Part shown: positions 33,904-41,585 of the stretch, piece by piece
Layout of the letters: every line of letters begins with the position of its first letter
Position numbering within the stretch: position 1 is the stretch's first letter
Assembly: GCA_002478225.1 (NCBI GenBank)
Contig: DLMV01000032.1
Coordinates: 25,477 to 67,061 of the forward strand
Direction: 5' to 3'
Length of the DNA stretch: 41,585 nt
Origin: Deltaproteobacteria bacterium UBA7527
GTDB lineage: Bacteria; Desulfobacterota; Syntrophorhabdia; Syntrophorhabdales; Syntrophorhabdaceae
Program-made: the position numbers and the translations under genes
The notes under the pieces: generated by a model
Database searches by the model: none
The model's input: the letters and a program-made list of their open reading frames with translations, nothing else
What the model was told of the DNA's origin: nothing

Positions 33904-33933
33904 TTGACTTAAGCTGTCTTAAACATATATAAT
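33904..33933 (+). promoter_or_regulatory. Sigma70-type promoter of aspS and the following metabolic genes
   Basis: TTGACT (33904-33909), 18 bp, then TATAAT (33928-33933). The predicted start near 33941 leaves a very short leader of about 18 nt, with GAAAGGGGC as ribosome binding site for the GTG start at 33959. Confidence 0.72.
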
Positions 33934-33958
33934 AATAGACTTTTGAAAGGGGCAGACA

Positions 33959-35707
33959 GTGAGAGACAAGCATTGCGGATCGGTTTCCAGGGATGATATC
34001 GGCAAGGTGATCGACCTTGCCGGATGGGTATTCAGGAGGAGGGACCATGGCGGTCTTATATTCGCCGATCTCCGGGACGTGACCGGGATCGTACAGATCG
34101 TGTTCTCGCCGGAGATATCCCGTGAGGCGCACGAGCGGGCAGGGGACATCAAGCAGGAATACGTTCTGAGGATCACCGGAAAGGTTGAGAAGAGACCGCC
34201 CGAAACAGAGAACCCGAACATACCGACAGGCGAGGTCGAGGTACTGGTCCATACCTTTGAGATACTGAATACCTCAAAACCGCTGCCTTTCCAGCTTGAC
34301 GAGGAAGAACCCAATGAATCCCTGCGACTGAAATACAGGTACCTTGACCTGAGGAGGCCCGGGATACAGAAGATATTTATTGCGCGGCACAAGGCATACA
34401 AGGCTACCCGCGACTATCTTACGGATAGAGGTTTTTATGAATTTGAAACGCCGTTCCTCACGAAGAGCACCCCTGAGGGTGCTCGGGATTTCATCGTTCC
34501 AAGCAGGTTAAGCGCGGGGATGTTCTATGCCCTGCCGCAATCACCGCAGCTCTTCAAGCAGATATTGATGATAGGCGGCTTCGACCGCTACTTCCAGATC
34601 GTGCGATGCTTCAGGGACGAGGACCTGCGGGCCGACAGGCAGCCTGAGTTCACCCAGATAGACATCGAGATGAGCTTCGTGGATGTCGATGATGTGCTCG
34701 CAGTGAGCGAAGGTCTCATCTTGTCGCTTTACAAGGAGCTGAAAGGAACGCCTGCGAATTCTCCAATTCCAAGGATGACATATGCAGACGCGATGGAGCG
34801 CTACGGCACGGATAAGCCGGACCTGCGATTCGATCTTCCGTTGACGGATATAACGGGGACCTTCAGGGGGACTGAATTCGGCGTTTTCCGCAAGACCATT
34901 GACGATGGAGGCATCATCAAGGGTGTTGTCCTGAAAGGCAAGACCCTGTCGCGGAAAGACCTCGACACCGCTGTTGAGACCGTGAAGGCCTTTGGCGCCG
35001 GAGGACTTATCTGGATCAGAAAAGAGAACGGTGCGCTCCAATCCCCCATCGTGAAGTTTCTCAATGACGAGGAAAAGGCGTCGTTGTCCACGATCTTTAC
35101 GCTCTCCAACGGCGATGTGGTCTTTATCATGGCAGACAAAAAGAACAAGGTCAACGACGTGATGGGCAGGTTCAGGCTATATCTCGGGGAGCGGTTCGAC
35201 CTTATCGACAAAAGCACAGATAAATTCCTCTGGATAACCGATTTCCCTCTCCTTGAATACAGCGAAGAAGAGAAAAGGTATGTTGCGAGGCATCACCCCT
35301 TTACATCGCCAAAGGGGAGTGTCCGGAACTTCAACGGCGACCATGAGTCGATCATTGCGAAGGCATACGACCTCGTCATGAATGGTGTTGAGATCGGTGG
35401 AGGAAGCATCAGGAACTATACAATGGACGAACAGATGGAGATGTTCAGGTTGTTGAACATCAAAGAAGAGGACGCTGCGGAGAAGTTCGGTTTTCTCCTC
35501 GAGGCCCTGGAGATGGGCGCCCCTCCTCACGGCGGCATCGCCTTCGGGTTCGACAGGATACTGATGATGTTCCTTGGGCTCGAAAGCATAAGGGACGTCA
35601 TCCCCTTTCCCAAGACGCAGAAAGGGACATGCCTTATGACCGGCGCGCCGTCGACGATCGGACAGAAACAACTGAATGAGCTGAAGATCAAGACCATCGT
35701 AAAGTGA
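33959..35707 (+). CDS. aspS: Aspartyl-tRNA synthetase, possibly non-discriminating
   Basis: A 582-residue bacterial-type class IIb synthetase with GTG start, close to the usual 580-600. Order: anticodon-binding OB domain (1-110), catalytic core with the Asp-specific loop KSTPEGARDF, motif 2 FRDEDLRADRQPEFTQ, a GAD insertion (about 285-420), and motif 3 PHGGIAFGFDRI. It charges tRNA-Asp with aspartate. His30 in RRRDHGG is the residue type reported for non-discriminating enzymes (Leu in E. coli), so it may also charge tRNA-Asn for amidation by GatCAB. That is inference and needs the rest of the genome. Confidence 0.96.
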   Translation: MRDKHCGSVSRDDIGKVIDLAGWVFRRRDHGGLIFADLRDVTGIVQIVFSPEISREAHERAGDIKQEYVLRITGKVEKRPPETENPNIPTGEVEVLVHTFEILNTSKPLPFQLDEEEPNESLRLKYRYLDLRRPGIQKIFIARHKAYKATRDYLTDRGFYEFETPFLTKSTPEGARDFIVPSRLSAGMFYALPQSPQLFKQILMIGGFDRYFQIVRCFRDEDLRADRQPEFTQIDIEMSFVDVDDVLAVSEGLILSLYKELKGTPANSPIPRMTYADAMERYGTDKPDLRFDLPLTDITGTFRGTEFGVFRKTIDDGGIIKGVVLKGKTLSRKDLDTAVETVKAFGAGGLIWIRKENGALQSPIVKFLNDEEKASLSTIFTLSNGDVVFIMADKKNKVNDVMGRFRLYLGERFDLIDKSTDKFLWITDFPLLEYSEEEKRYVARHHPFTSPKGSVRNFNGDHESIIAKAYDLVMNGVEIGGGSIRNYTMDEQMEMFRLLNIKEEDAAEKFGFLLEALEMGAPPHGGIAFGFDRILMMFLGLESIRDVIPFPKTQKGTCLMTGAPSTIGQKQLNELKIKTIVK

Positions 35708-35728
35708 TCCATGTCTACAGGAGGTAAT

Positions 35729-37537
35729 GTGAAAAAGAAGAAGAAAGGTTTTATTTTTAAGAATGTCGCAAAGAGCGCAAAATATCCTTTGATCGATGTT
35801 GATGCCCCTGAACTGTTCAGGGATGTATTTCCCTTTACCGAGGTCTGCAAGGTAAAGTTCGATCACAAGATAGAACTTATCGACCCTCCTGAGGACATCT
35901 ACATAACCGATACGACCTTTCGCGACGGCCAGCAGTCAAGGCCGCCCTTTACGATAAAGCAGATCGAGGACCTCTACGAGATGATGCACAGGCTCGGCGG
36001 CCCCAACGGCATCATCAGGCAAAGCGAGTTCTTCCTTTATACTGATAAGGATAGGGAGGCGGTGAGGAAATGCCTTGAAAAGGGCTACAAGTATCCTGAA
36101 ATAACCGGGTGGATCAGGGCAAACAAGGATGACCTGCAGCTCGTCAAGGACCTTGGCCTGCGGGAAACGGGCATCCTGACGAGCGCTTCCGACTACCATA
36201 TCTTTTTAAAACTAAAAAAGACAAGGTCCCAGGTCTTCAAGGAATACATCAAGATCGTAGAGAATGCCCTCTCGTACGGTGTTGCGCCGCGATGCCATTT
36301 CGAGGACATCACAAGGGCGGACATATACGGGTTCTGCGTGCCCTTTGCCCAGGCCCTCATGAGCATGTCCGAGGATGCGAAGGTGCCGATAAAGATAAGG
36401 CTCTGCGACACGCTCGGAGTAGGGGTCACCTATCCCGGCGCTGCCCTGCCGCGGTCGATCGGAAAGATCATCAGGGCCATGATCGACGATGCCGGAGTAC
36501 CTTCTGAATACCTTGAATGGCACGGACACAACGATTTCTATAAGGTCATCGTCAACAGCATCAGCGCCTGGCTTTACGGCTGCACCTATGTCAACGGCAC
36601 GCTCCTCGGCATAGGAGAGAGGACAGGGAATGCGCCCATAGAAGCGCTCATCATGGAGCACATAGCATTCACTGGCGAAGACAACGGCATAGAACCCACG
36701 GTGATCACGGAGATACGCAACTATTTCGAAAAGGTGATAGGGCAGCATATCCCAAAAGGCCAGCCCTTCATCGGCCTTGACTTCAACGCAACATCTGCGG
36801 GCGTCCATATTGACGGGCTGCTGAAGAACGAGGAGATCTACCTTCCTTTTGATACGAACAAGATCCTGAACAGGCCGCTTGCGATCAATATTACCGACAA
36901 ATCAGGCCTTGCGGGGATCACCCACTGGATCAATTCACATTTTGCGCTTGTCGGAAAAGACAAGATCGAAAAGACCCATCCCGGAGTTGCAAAGGTAAAC
37001 AAATGGATCATCAAGCAATATGACGAAGGCAGATGCACATCCATATCGGAAGAAGAGATAGAGCACCTTGTAAGGATCTACATACCGGAGATCTTTGTCT
37101 CAGAGTTCGAGCTCCTGAAAAAGAGGGCATATGATATGGCAGCCCACCTCATAGAGAAATTCATCGAAGAAGACCAGATCAGGACGATGGTCCCGGAAAA
37201 GCAGGAAGAGGTGCTGAAAAAGATCGTTGAAGAGTATCCCTTTATCCAGTTTGCCTATATCGTGAACAGCGACGGCATCAAGATCACAAAGAATATAACG
37301 CAGGCGATAGACAGGGCAAAATATTACAAGATAGGCCTGAATGAAGACTTCTCGGACAGGGATTGGTTCATTAGGCCCATGAAGACCGGGAAGATAAATG
37401 TCACAAACATCTATTCTTCCAGGATAACGGATGCGCTGTGTGTTACGGTATCGGGCCCCATCAGGGATCAGTTCGGGGATATAAACGGCGTACTGGGGCT
37501 TGATATACGGTTCGAAGACCTCACAAAGGTTGAGTGA
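35729..37537 (+). CDS. HMGL-family (Re)-citrate/homocitrate synthase-like enzyme with C-terminal Cache domain
   Basis: About 602 residues from GTG at 35729, preceded by a perfect AGGAGG; an in-frame ATG at 35711 lacks a good site and would add six residues. An HMGL-type TIM barrel covers about 50-330: catalytic DTTFRDGQQ (61-69) and metal-binding HGH (265-267) in EWHGHNDF, then GTLLGIGERTGNAP. These motifs are shared by isopropylmalate, homocitrate and (Re)-citrate synthases, which condense acetyl-CoA with a 2-oxoacid. Because aconitase and isocitrate dehydrogenase genes follow and no leuB/leuA context exists, (Re)-citrate synthase is the best guess. Residues about 494-600 instead look like a Cache/PDC sensor: FAYIVNSDGIKIT, FSDRDWFIRP and TVSGPIRDQFGDINGVLGLDIRFEDL. 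No TM segment is present. A LeuA-type regulatory domain is absent. Confidence 0.82.
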   Translation: MKKKKKGFIFKNVAKSAKYPLIDVDAPELFRDVFPFTEVCKVKFDHKIELIDPPEDIYITDTTFRDGQQSRPPFTIKQIEDLYEMMHRLGGPNGIIRQSEFFLYTDKDREAVRKCLEKGYKYPEITGWIRANKDDLQLVKDLGLRETGILTSASDYHIFLKLKKTRSQVFKEYIKIVENALSYGVAPRCHFEDITRADIYGFCVPFAQALMSMSEDAKVPIKIRLCDTLGVGVTYPGAALPRSIGKIIRAMIDDAGVPSEYLEWHGHNDFYKVIVNSISAWLYGCTYVNGTLLGIGERTGNAPIEALIMEHIAFTGEDNGIEPTVITEIRNYFEKVIGQHIPKGQPFIGLDFNATSAGVHIDGLLKNEEIYLPFDTNKILNRPLAINITDKSGLAGITHWINSHFALVGKDKIEKTHPGVAKVNKWIIKQYDEGRCTSISEEEIEHLVRIYIPEIFVSEFELLKKRAYDMAAHLIEKFIEEDQIRTMVPEKQEEVLKKIVEEYPFIQFAYIVNSDGIKITKNITQAIDRAKYYKIGLNEDFSDRDWFIRPMKTGKINVTNIYSSRITDALCVTVSGPIRDQFGDINGVLGLDIRFEDLTKVE

Positions 37538-37543
37538 TAGGCG

Positions 37544-38839
37544 ATGGGCAAAACAATAGCGGAAAAGATCCTCAGCATTAATACAGGGACCGAGGTCAGG
37601 CAGGGCGACTATACCATTGTCAACGTGGACAGGGTCCTGCTCCAGGACGGGACAGCCCCCCTTGCGATCAAACAGTTCGAAGAGATGGGCTTCAAGAAAC
37701 TTTTTGATGGGCAGAGGGTAATCTTTTTCCTCGACCATGCTTCGCCGAGTCCCCGCATGGAGCTGTCGAACGACCATAGGGCAATCCGTGATTTTGCAAA
37801 AAGGCATGGCGCAAATATCTCCGAGATCGGGGACGGTATCTGCCATCAGATCATGGCAGAGAGGATCCTCGCTCCAGTAGAGGTCCTTGTCGGTGCCGAT
37901 TCCCATACCTGCACGGGAGGAGCTCTCGGGGCATTTGCAACAGGGATGGGCTCCACGGATATCGCTGTTGCCATGGGACTTGGCACAACGTGGATGAGGG
38001 TGCCTGAAAGTTATAAGTTCGTTCTCAACGGACGCTTCCCTTCCGGCGTCTTTACAAAGGATCTGATCCTGAAGATCATCGGGATGATCGGAGCTGATGG
38101 GGCAACCTATAAATCCATGGAATTTGCAGGTGAAACACTAAAGCATCTTGACGTGGAAGAGAGAATGACCATGGCGAACATGGCAGTGGAGGCAGGAGCG
38201 AAATGCGGGCTTTTCCCATCCGACATCATGACCTTTATGTATCTCAGGAGAATACGGAGAGAGAAGGTATACATTGAGGTCATGCCGGACAACGATGCCG
38301 TGTATGAGAAGATATTTGAGATCAATGTCCGCGAGCTTACACCGATGGTAAGCCTGCCCCACCAGGTCGACAACACCAAAAGCGTTGCAGATAAAGAAAC
38401 AAAGAACATCCCGGTGCAACAGGTATTCATTGGCTCCTGCACGAACGGCAGGATCGATGACCTGAGGGTTGCGTCGCTTATCATGAAGGGCAGAAAAAAA
38501 CATCCTGATGTTCGTTTTCTTGTCTGCCCAGCATCACGGGCAGTCTATTATCAGGCATTGAATGAAGGGATCCTGTCCACGCTCTTTGAGGCAGGGGCGG
38601 TCATATTGCCGCCGGGGTGCGGGCCCTGCATCGGCCTCCACCAGGGAGTGCTCGGCGACGGCGAAACGTGCGTCGCTACATCGAACAGGAATTTTCTCGC
38701 AAGGATGGGCAACCCGAACTCGAAAATTATTTTGAGTTCCCCGGCGACAGCAGCGGCCACAGCACTAAAAGGGAAACTGACAGATCCAAGGGAGGTTCTG
38801 GATGATTTTGAAAGGAAAGGCGTGGAAGTTTGGCGATGA
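37544..38839 (+). CDS. Aconitase/isopropylmalate dehydratase family large subunit
   Basis: A 431-residue LeuC-type hydro-lyase subunit. The three [4Fe-4S] cysteines are Cys299 (IGSCTNGR), Cys359 and Cys362 (PPGCGPCIGLHQG). The substrate/cluster-contacting DSHTCTGGALGAFATGMGSTDIA is at 119-141. The family includes isopropylmalate isomerase, homoaconitase and split aconitases. Sitting between a citrate-synthase-like gene and isocitrate dehydrogenase, it most likely isomerises citrate to isocitrate together with the small subunit encoded next. It lies 6 bp after the synthase, and its 3' end overlaps the small-subunit gene by 38 bp. Confidence 0.88.
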   Translation: MGKTIAEKILSINTGTEVRQGDYTIVNVDRVLLQDGTAPLAIKQFEEMGFKKLFDGQRVIFFLDHASPSPRMELSNDHRAIRDFAKRHGANISEIGDGICHQIMAERILAPVEVLVGADSHTCTGGALGAFATGMGSTDIAVAMGLGTTWMRVPESYKFVLNGRFPSGVFTKDLILKIIGMIGADGATYKSMEFAGETLKHLDVEERMTMANMAVEAGAKCGLFPSDIMTFMYLRRIRREKVYIEVMPDNDAVYEKIFEINVRELTPMVSLPHQVDNTKSVADKETKNIPVQQVFIGSCTNGRIDDLRVASLIMKGRKKHPDVRFLVCPASRAVYYQALNEGILSTLFEAGAVILPPGCGPCIGLHQGVLGDGETCVATSNRNFLARMGNPNSKIILSSPATAAATALKGKLTDPREVLDDFERKGVEVWR

Positions 38840-39299
38840 CATATCCACCGACCATATAATACCGGGGAGATTTTATCACCTACGGTCAAACCTGGATGAG
38901 TTAAAAAAACATGTCCTTGAAGATATAGCACCGGACTTCTACAAGAAGATCAGCAGGGGGGACATCATCGTCGGCGGCAGAAATTTCGGGCTCGGATCAA
39001 GCAGGGAACATGCTCCTCTCATTATAAAACTTGCCGGCATCGAAGCGATCGTCGCCAACTCCTTCGCCAGGATATTCTACAGGAATGCGATCAATGTAGG
39101 GCTTGCGGCAATAATCTGCAGCACCGATGACATAAAGGAGGGTAATGAGCTGGAGATCAGGCTGGATGAAGGCATACTTGACAACAAGACGAGCGGGAAA
39201 AAAAGCTCTTTTTCACCGCTGCCGGCTATAATGAGAAAGATCCTCGATGAAGGCGGCCTCGACAGTTATATTAAAAGACACGGGAGCTTAAGGATTTGA
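38802..39299 (+). CDS. Aconitase/isopropylmalate dehydratase family small subunit
   Basis: A 165-residue LeuD-type swivelling domain. KFGDDISTDHIIPGRFY near the N-terminus and GGRNFGLGSSREHAPL (58-73) are the signatures of the small subunit that completes the active site. The ATG at 38802 is supported by AAGGGAGG six bases upstream, inside the end of the large-subunit gene. The next gene starts in the overlap TTGA at its stop codon. The pair is named by context as a two-subunit aconitase; a true LeuCD role cannot be excluded from these motifs alone. Confidence 0.88.
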   Translation: MILKGKAWKFGDDISTDHIIPGRFYHLRSNLDELKKHVLEDIAPDFYKKISRGDIIVGGRNFGLGSSREHAPLIIKLAGIEAIVANSFARIFYRNAINVGLAAIICSTDDIKEGNELEIRLDEGILDNKTSGKKSSFSPLPAIMRKILDEGGLDSYIKRHGSLRI

Positions 39300-40435
39300 A
39301 AGAGAAAATAAGCATTCCTTACATTGCCGGTGACGGCACCGGCGAAGACATCTGGAACGCTTCTCACGAGATATTTGAAGAGGCAGTTCGGAAGTCCACA
39401 AACGGCGAAAAGAACGTGGAATGGGTGGAGCTCCTCGCCGGACAGAAGGCCCTCGACAGGACAAAAAAACTACTTCCCGGGGAGACCATTGAAGCAATAA
39501 AGGAATATAAGACTGCGATCAAAGGACCGCTCACCACGCCTGTGGGCGGAGGATTCAGGAGCATTAATGTGCACCTCAGACAGGTCTTTGACCTCTATGT
39601 ATGCATGCGCCCCGTTAAGTACTTTAATGGACTTCCAAGCCCGATGAAGGCGCCCGAAAAGGTCGAATTCATTATTTTCCGGGAAAACACGGAGGACCTT
39701 TATAAGGGCATCGAATGGAAGGAAGGTACAAAAGAGGCGCAGGATCTTATACGGTTCCTGAAGGATACAATGAAATCAGACCTGCCGGACAGCACTGGCC
39801 TGGGCATAAAACCGATCAGTATGGCGGGTACAATGAGATTCACGAGGTGGGTCATTGATTATGCGATAAGGAACAGGAGAAGATCAATAACCGTCGTTCA
39901 TAAGGGAAACATCATGAAGTATACTGAAGGGGCCTTCAAGGAATGGGCATACGAGGTCGCAAAAGGATTTCCCGAAGAGATAACCTTTAATGCAGAAGAA
40001 GGGAAGATCATCTTCAACGACAGAATAGCTGACAACATGTTCATGCAGGTCATTTTAAGGCCGGACGAGTATGATATCCTTTTATGTCCCAACCTGAACG
40101 GTGATTATTTGTCCGATGCATGCGCTGCCCTTATCGGAGGCCTCGGCGTGGCGCCGGGGGCAAATATAGGCGACAAGATCGCTATCTTTGAGCCGACGCA
40201 TGGAAGCGCTCCCAAATACGCCGGCAAGGACGTAATCAACCCAACATCGTTCATCCTCTCCGGCGCAATGCTTTTCCGGCATATTGGTCTTAACAGCGCG
40301 TCAGCGCTTATTGAGAAGGCGGTACAGGAAACGATAGGCGACGGGATAGTAACATACGATCTGGCAAGGCAGCTCACCAACATAGATCCCGTGAAATGTT
40401 CGGAGTTCGGAAAGCAAGTAATAAAAAGATTATAG
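39296..40435 (+). CDS. icd: NADP-type isocitrate dehydrogenase
   Basis: A 379-residue beta-decarboxylating dehydrogenase with a TTG start overlapping the preceding stop. GFRSINVHLRQ (86-96) holds the isocitrate-binding Ser89, Asn91 and Arg95. It is followed by CMRPVKYFNGLPSP and IIFRENTEDLYKGIEW, which match E. coli Icd closely, unlike LeuB. The cofactor site reads GSAPKYAGKDVINP and VTYDLAR, with the Lys-Tyr and Tyr/Arg pattern of NADP-specific enzymes. It oxidises isocitrate to 2-oxoglutarate and CO2, completing the three-step branch encoded with its neighbours. The length is shorter than the 416 of E. coli, mainly in the N-terminal arm and small insertions. Confidence 0.9.
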   Translation: MKEKISIPYIAGDGTGEDIWNASHEIFEEAVRKSTNGEKNVEWVELLAGQKALDRTKKLLPGETIEAIKEYKTAIKGPLTTPVGGGFRSINVHLRQVFDLYVCMRPVKYFNGLPSPMKAPEKVEFIIFRENTEDLYKGIEWKEGTKEAQDLIRFLKDTMKSDLPDSTGLGIKPISMAGTMRFTRWVIDYAIRNRRRSITVVHKGNIMKYTEGAFKEWAYEVAKGFPEEITFNAEEGKIIFNDRIADNMFMQVILRPDEYDILLCPNLNGDYLSDACAALIGGLGVAPGANIGDKIAIFEPTHGSAPKYAGKDVINPTSFILSGAMLFRHIGLNSASALIEKAVQETIGDGIVTYDLARQLTNIDPVKCSEFGKQVIKRL

Positions 40436-40448
40436 GAAGGAAAGGGCC

Positions 40449-41568
40449 ATGTATGACGAAGTAAAGATCAGGATCGACGGATTGATCGAAAGGATGAGCG
40501 CTTTGAGAGGTTATCTTTGACCTTTCAGCGCTCCAGATAAAGCTGCAGGAATTAGATTCAGAGATATCCAAAACGACCCTCTGGGAAGACCAGGAAAAGG
40601 CGCAGAGCATCCTTAAAAAAAGGTCTCTTATCCAGGAGGAGATCCAAAACTGGCTGAACAAAGAAAAAGAGCTTGAAGAGATATTAATACTCGCTGAGAT
40701 AGCAAGGGAGACAGAAGACGCGGAAGATATAAAAGAATTGGATCAAAGAGTGGCTGCCCTTGATGCCCTTCTCGGGAAATTTGAGATAGAGCGCATGCTC
40801 GGCGGGGAGAACGATAAGACCAATGCCATCATATACATCAACTCAGGGGCAGGGGGGACAGAAGCGCAGGACTGGGTGGAGATGCTCCTCCGGATGTATC
40901 TGAAGTGGGCAGAAAAGAAAGGTTTTGAAACACAGATCGTAGACATATTGGAGGGCGAAGAGGCGGGGATCAAGAATGTTACCTTTTTGGTGAGAGGGCC
41001 CACCGCATACGGATACCTTAAATGCGAGGTCGGCATTCATCGGCTTGTAAGGGTCTCCCCGTTCGATTCAAACAACAGGCGGCATACATCATTCGCGTCG
41101 GTCTATGCGTACCCGGAGATATCTGAAGAGATACAGGTAGATATAAAAGAAGAGGATATAAGGATCGACACTTTCCGCTCCAGCGGTCCGGGCGGGCAGC
41201 ATGTGAACCGGACGGATTCAGCAATAAGGATCACCCACTTTCCTACCGGAATTGTTGTCCAGTGTCAGAACGAAAGGTCTCAGCACAAGAACAAGGCAAT
41301 CGCCTTGGCGATCCTGAAATCAAGGCTCTATGAGCTTGAGAAAAAGAAACAGGAAGAGAAGCTGAATTCATTGAACAAGGAGAAAAAAGACATTGCCTGG
41401 GGAAGCCAGATACGGTCATATATCCTTCACCCGTACAAGCTTATAAAAGACCATAGGACAAAATACGAGGAACACAACGCAGAGACCGTTCTGGATGGGA
41501 ATATTGATGCTTTTATAAAATCTTACCTTTTATACTTGACTTTTGAGCAGAAAAGGGAGGATAATTAA
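40449..41568 (+). CDS. prfB: Peptide chain release factor 2, made by programmed +1 frameshift
   Basis: The reading frame opens at ATG 40449 (AGGAAAGG upstream) and runs 23 codons to an in-frame TGA at 40518. Shifting +1 at CTT-TGA continues the frame from 40519 to 41568, giving 372 residues against 365 in E. coli. The codon-recognition tripeptide is SPF at 203-205, which identifies RF2 (UGA/UAA) rather than RF1, and the catalytic GGQ is at 248-250 in GPGGQHVNRTDSA. Without the shift only a 23-residue peptide is made. An in-frame TTG at 40738 is therefore not the real start. It lies 13 bp after icd and is probably co-transcribed. Confidence 0.95.
40505..40521 (+). promoter_or_regulatory. Programmed +1 frameshift signal of prfB
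   Basis: GAGAGGTTATCTTTGAC contains the slippery CTT followed by TGA and C, the conserved RF2 autoregulation site. The internal Shine-Dalgarno-like AGAGG just upstream corresponds to AGGGGG in E. coli but is weaker. Low RF2 lets the ribosome pause at UGA and slip, raising RF2 synthesis. Confidence 0.93.
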
Positions 41569-41585
41569 GAACATAGGGAGGAAGA

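Noticed and set aside
35711..35728. ATG at 35711 as start of the HMGL-family gene
   Set aside because: AGGAGG at 35719-35724 lies downstream of it and is placed for the GTG at 35729; only six residues differ.
37544..39299. True leuC/leuD for leucine biosynthesis
   Set aside because: Neighbouring icd residues are isocitrate- and NADP-type and no leuB is present; not excluded, but less likely than aconitase.
40518..40520. Frameshift mutation or sequencing error in prfB
   Set aside because: Position, CTT-TGA-C context and flanking protein sequence match the known programmed site of RF2.

Overview
The window looks like a chromosomal segment of a Gram-negative, free-living, signalling-rich bacterium. 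It carries an outer-membrane beta-barrel exporter, lipoprotein-free Sec signal peptides, a GTG/TTG/ATG start mix, and a TCA branch built from a (Re)-citrate-synthase-like enzyme, a LeuCD-type aconitase and an NADP-type isocitrate dehydrogenase. That combination is most reminiscent of anaerobic lineages such as Nitrospirota (Thermodesulfovibrionia-like) or Desulfobacterota. The placement is inference from gene content, not proof.

Region 1 (131-10528, minus strand) is one tightly packed operon of seven genes behind a consensus sigma70 promoter at 10707-10680. In transcription order it encodes a membrane-anchored TPR protein, a secreted TPR protein, a large TPR protein ending in an outer-membrane beta-barrel, a cellulose-synthase-like GT2 without PilZ, a secreted GH26 beta-mannanase-like hydrolase, a Cache-PAS hybrid histidine kinase and a stand-alone HPt protein. 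This is the layout of a synthase-dependent exopolysaccharide machine (compare Bcs, Pel, Pga), but the GH26 and the built-in phosphorelay do not match a textbook system. It is my best candidate for an undescribed system.

Region 2 (10529-12098) holds galT (UDP-sugar supply), transcribed divergently from the operon, and several 8-bp-word repeat arrays. One pair forms a perfect 34-bp inverted repeat around a consensus promoter.

Region 3 (12099-33470, plus strand) is about 21 kb of almost uninterrupted signal transduction: four histidine kinase or REC/HK genes or pairs, several CheY-like regulators, a NarL-type regulator, three HD-GYP phosphodiesterases, one GGDEF cyclase with an I-site and one GAF-regulated class III adenylate cyclase. 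A closely related PAS module and related Cache/anchor segments recur in front of different outputs, so the cluster appears to have grown by local duplication and domain shuffling. A four-helix-bundle gene flanked by inverted repeats sits inside it.

Region 4 (33504-41568, plus strand) is housekeeping: a small pentapeptide-repeat protein, aspS behind a good promoter, then a packed run of an HMGL-family citrate/homocitrate synthase carrying an unexpected C-terminal cytoplasmic Cache-like domain, LeuC/LeuD-type aconitase subunits, isocitrate dehydrogenase and prfB with its programmed +1 frameshift. The first four enzymes would convert oxaloacetate plus acetyl-CoA to 2-oxoglutarate.

No rRNA, tRNA, CRISPR array, insertion sequence or convincing intrinsic terminator was seen. 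Several families of short word-like tandem repeats (7-8 bp units) fill gaps between genes.
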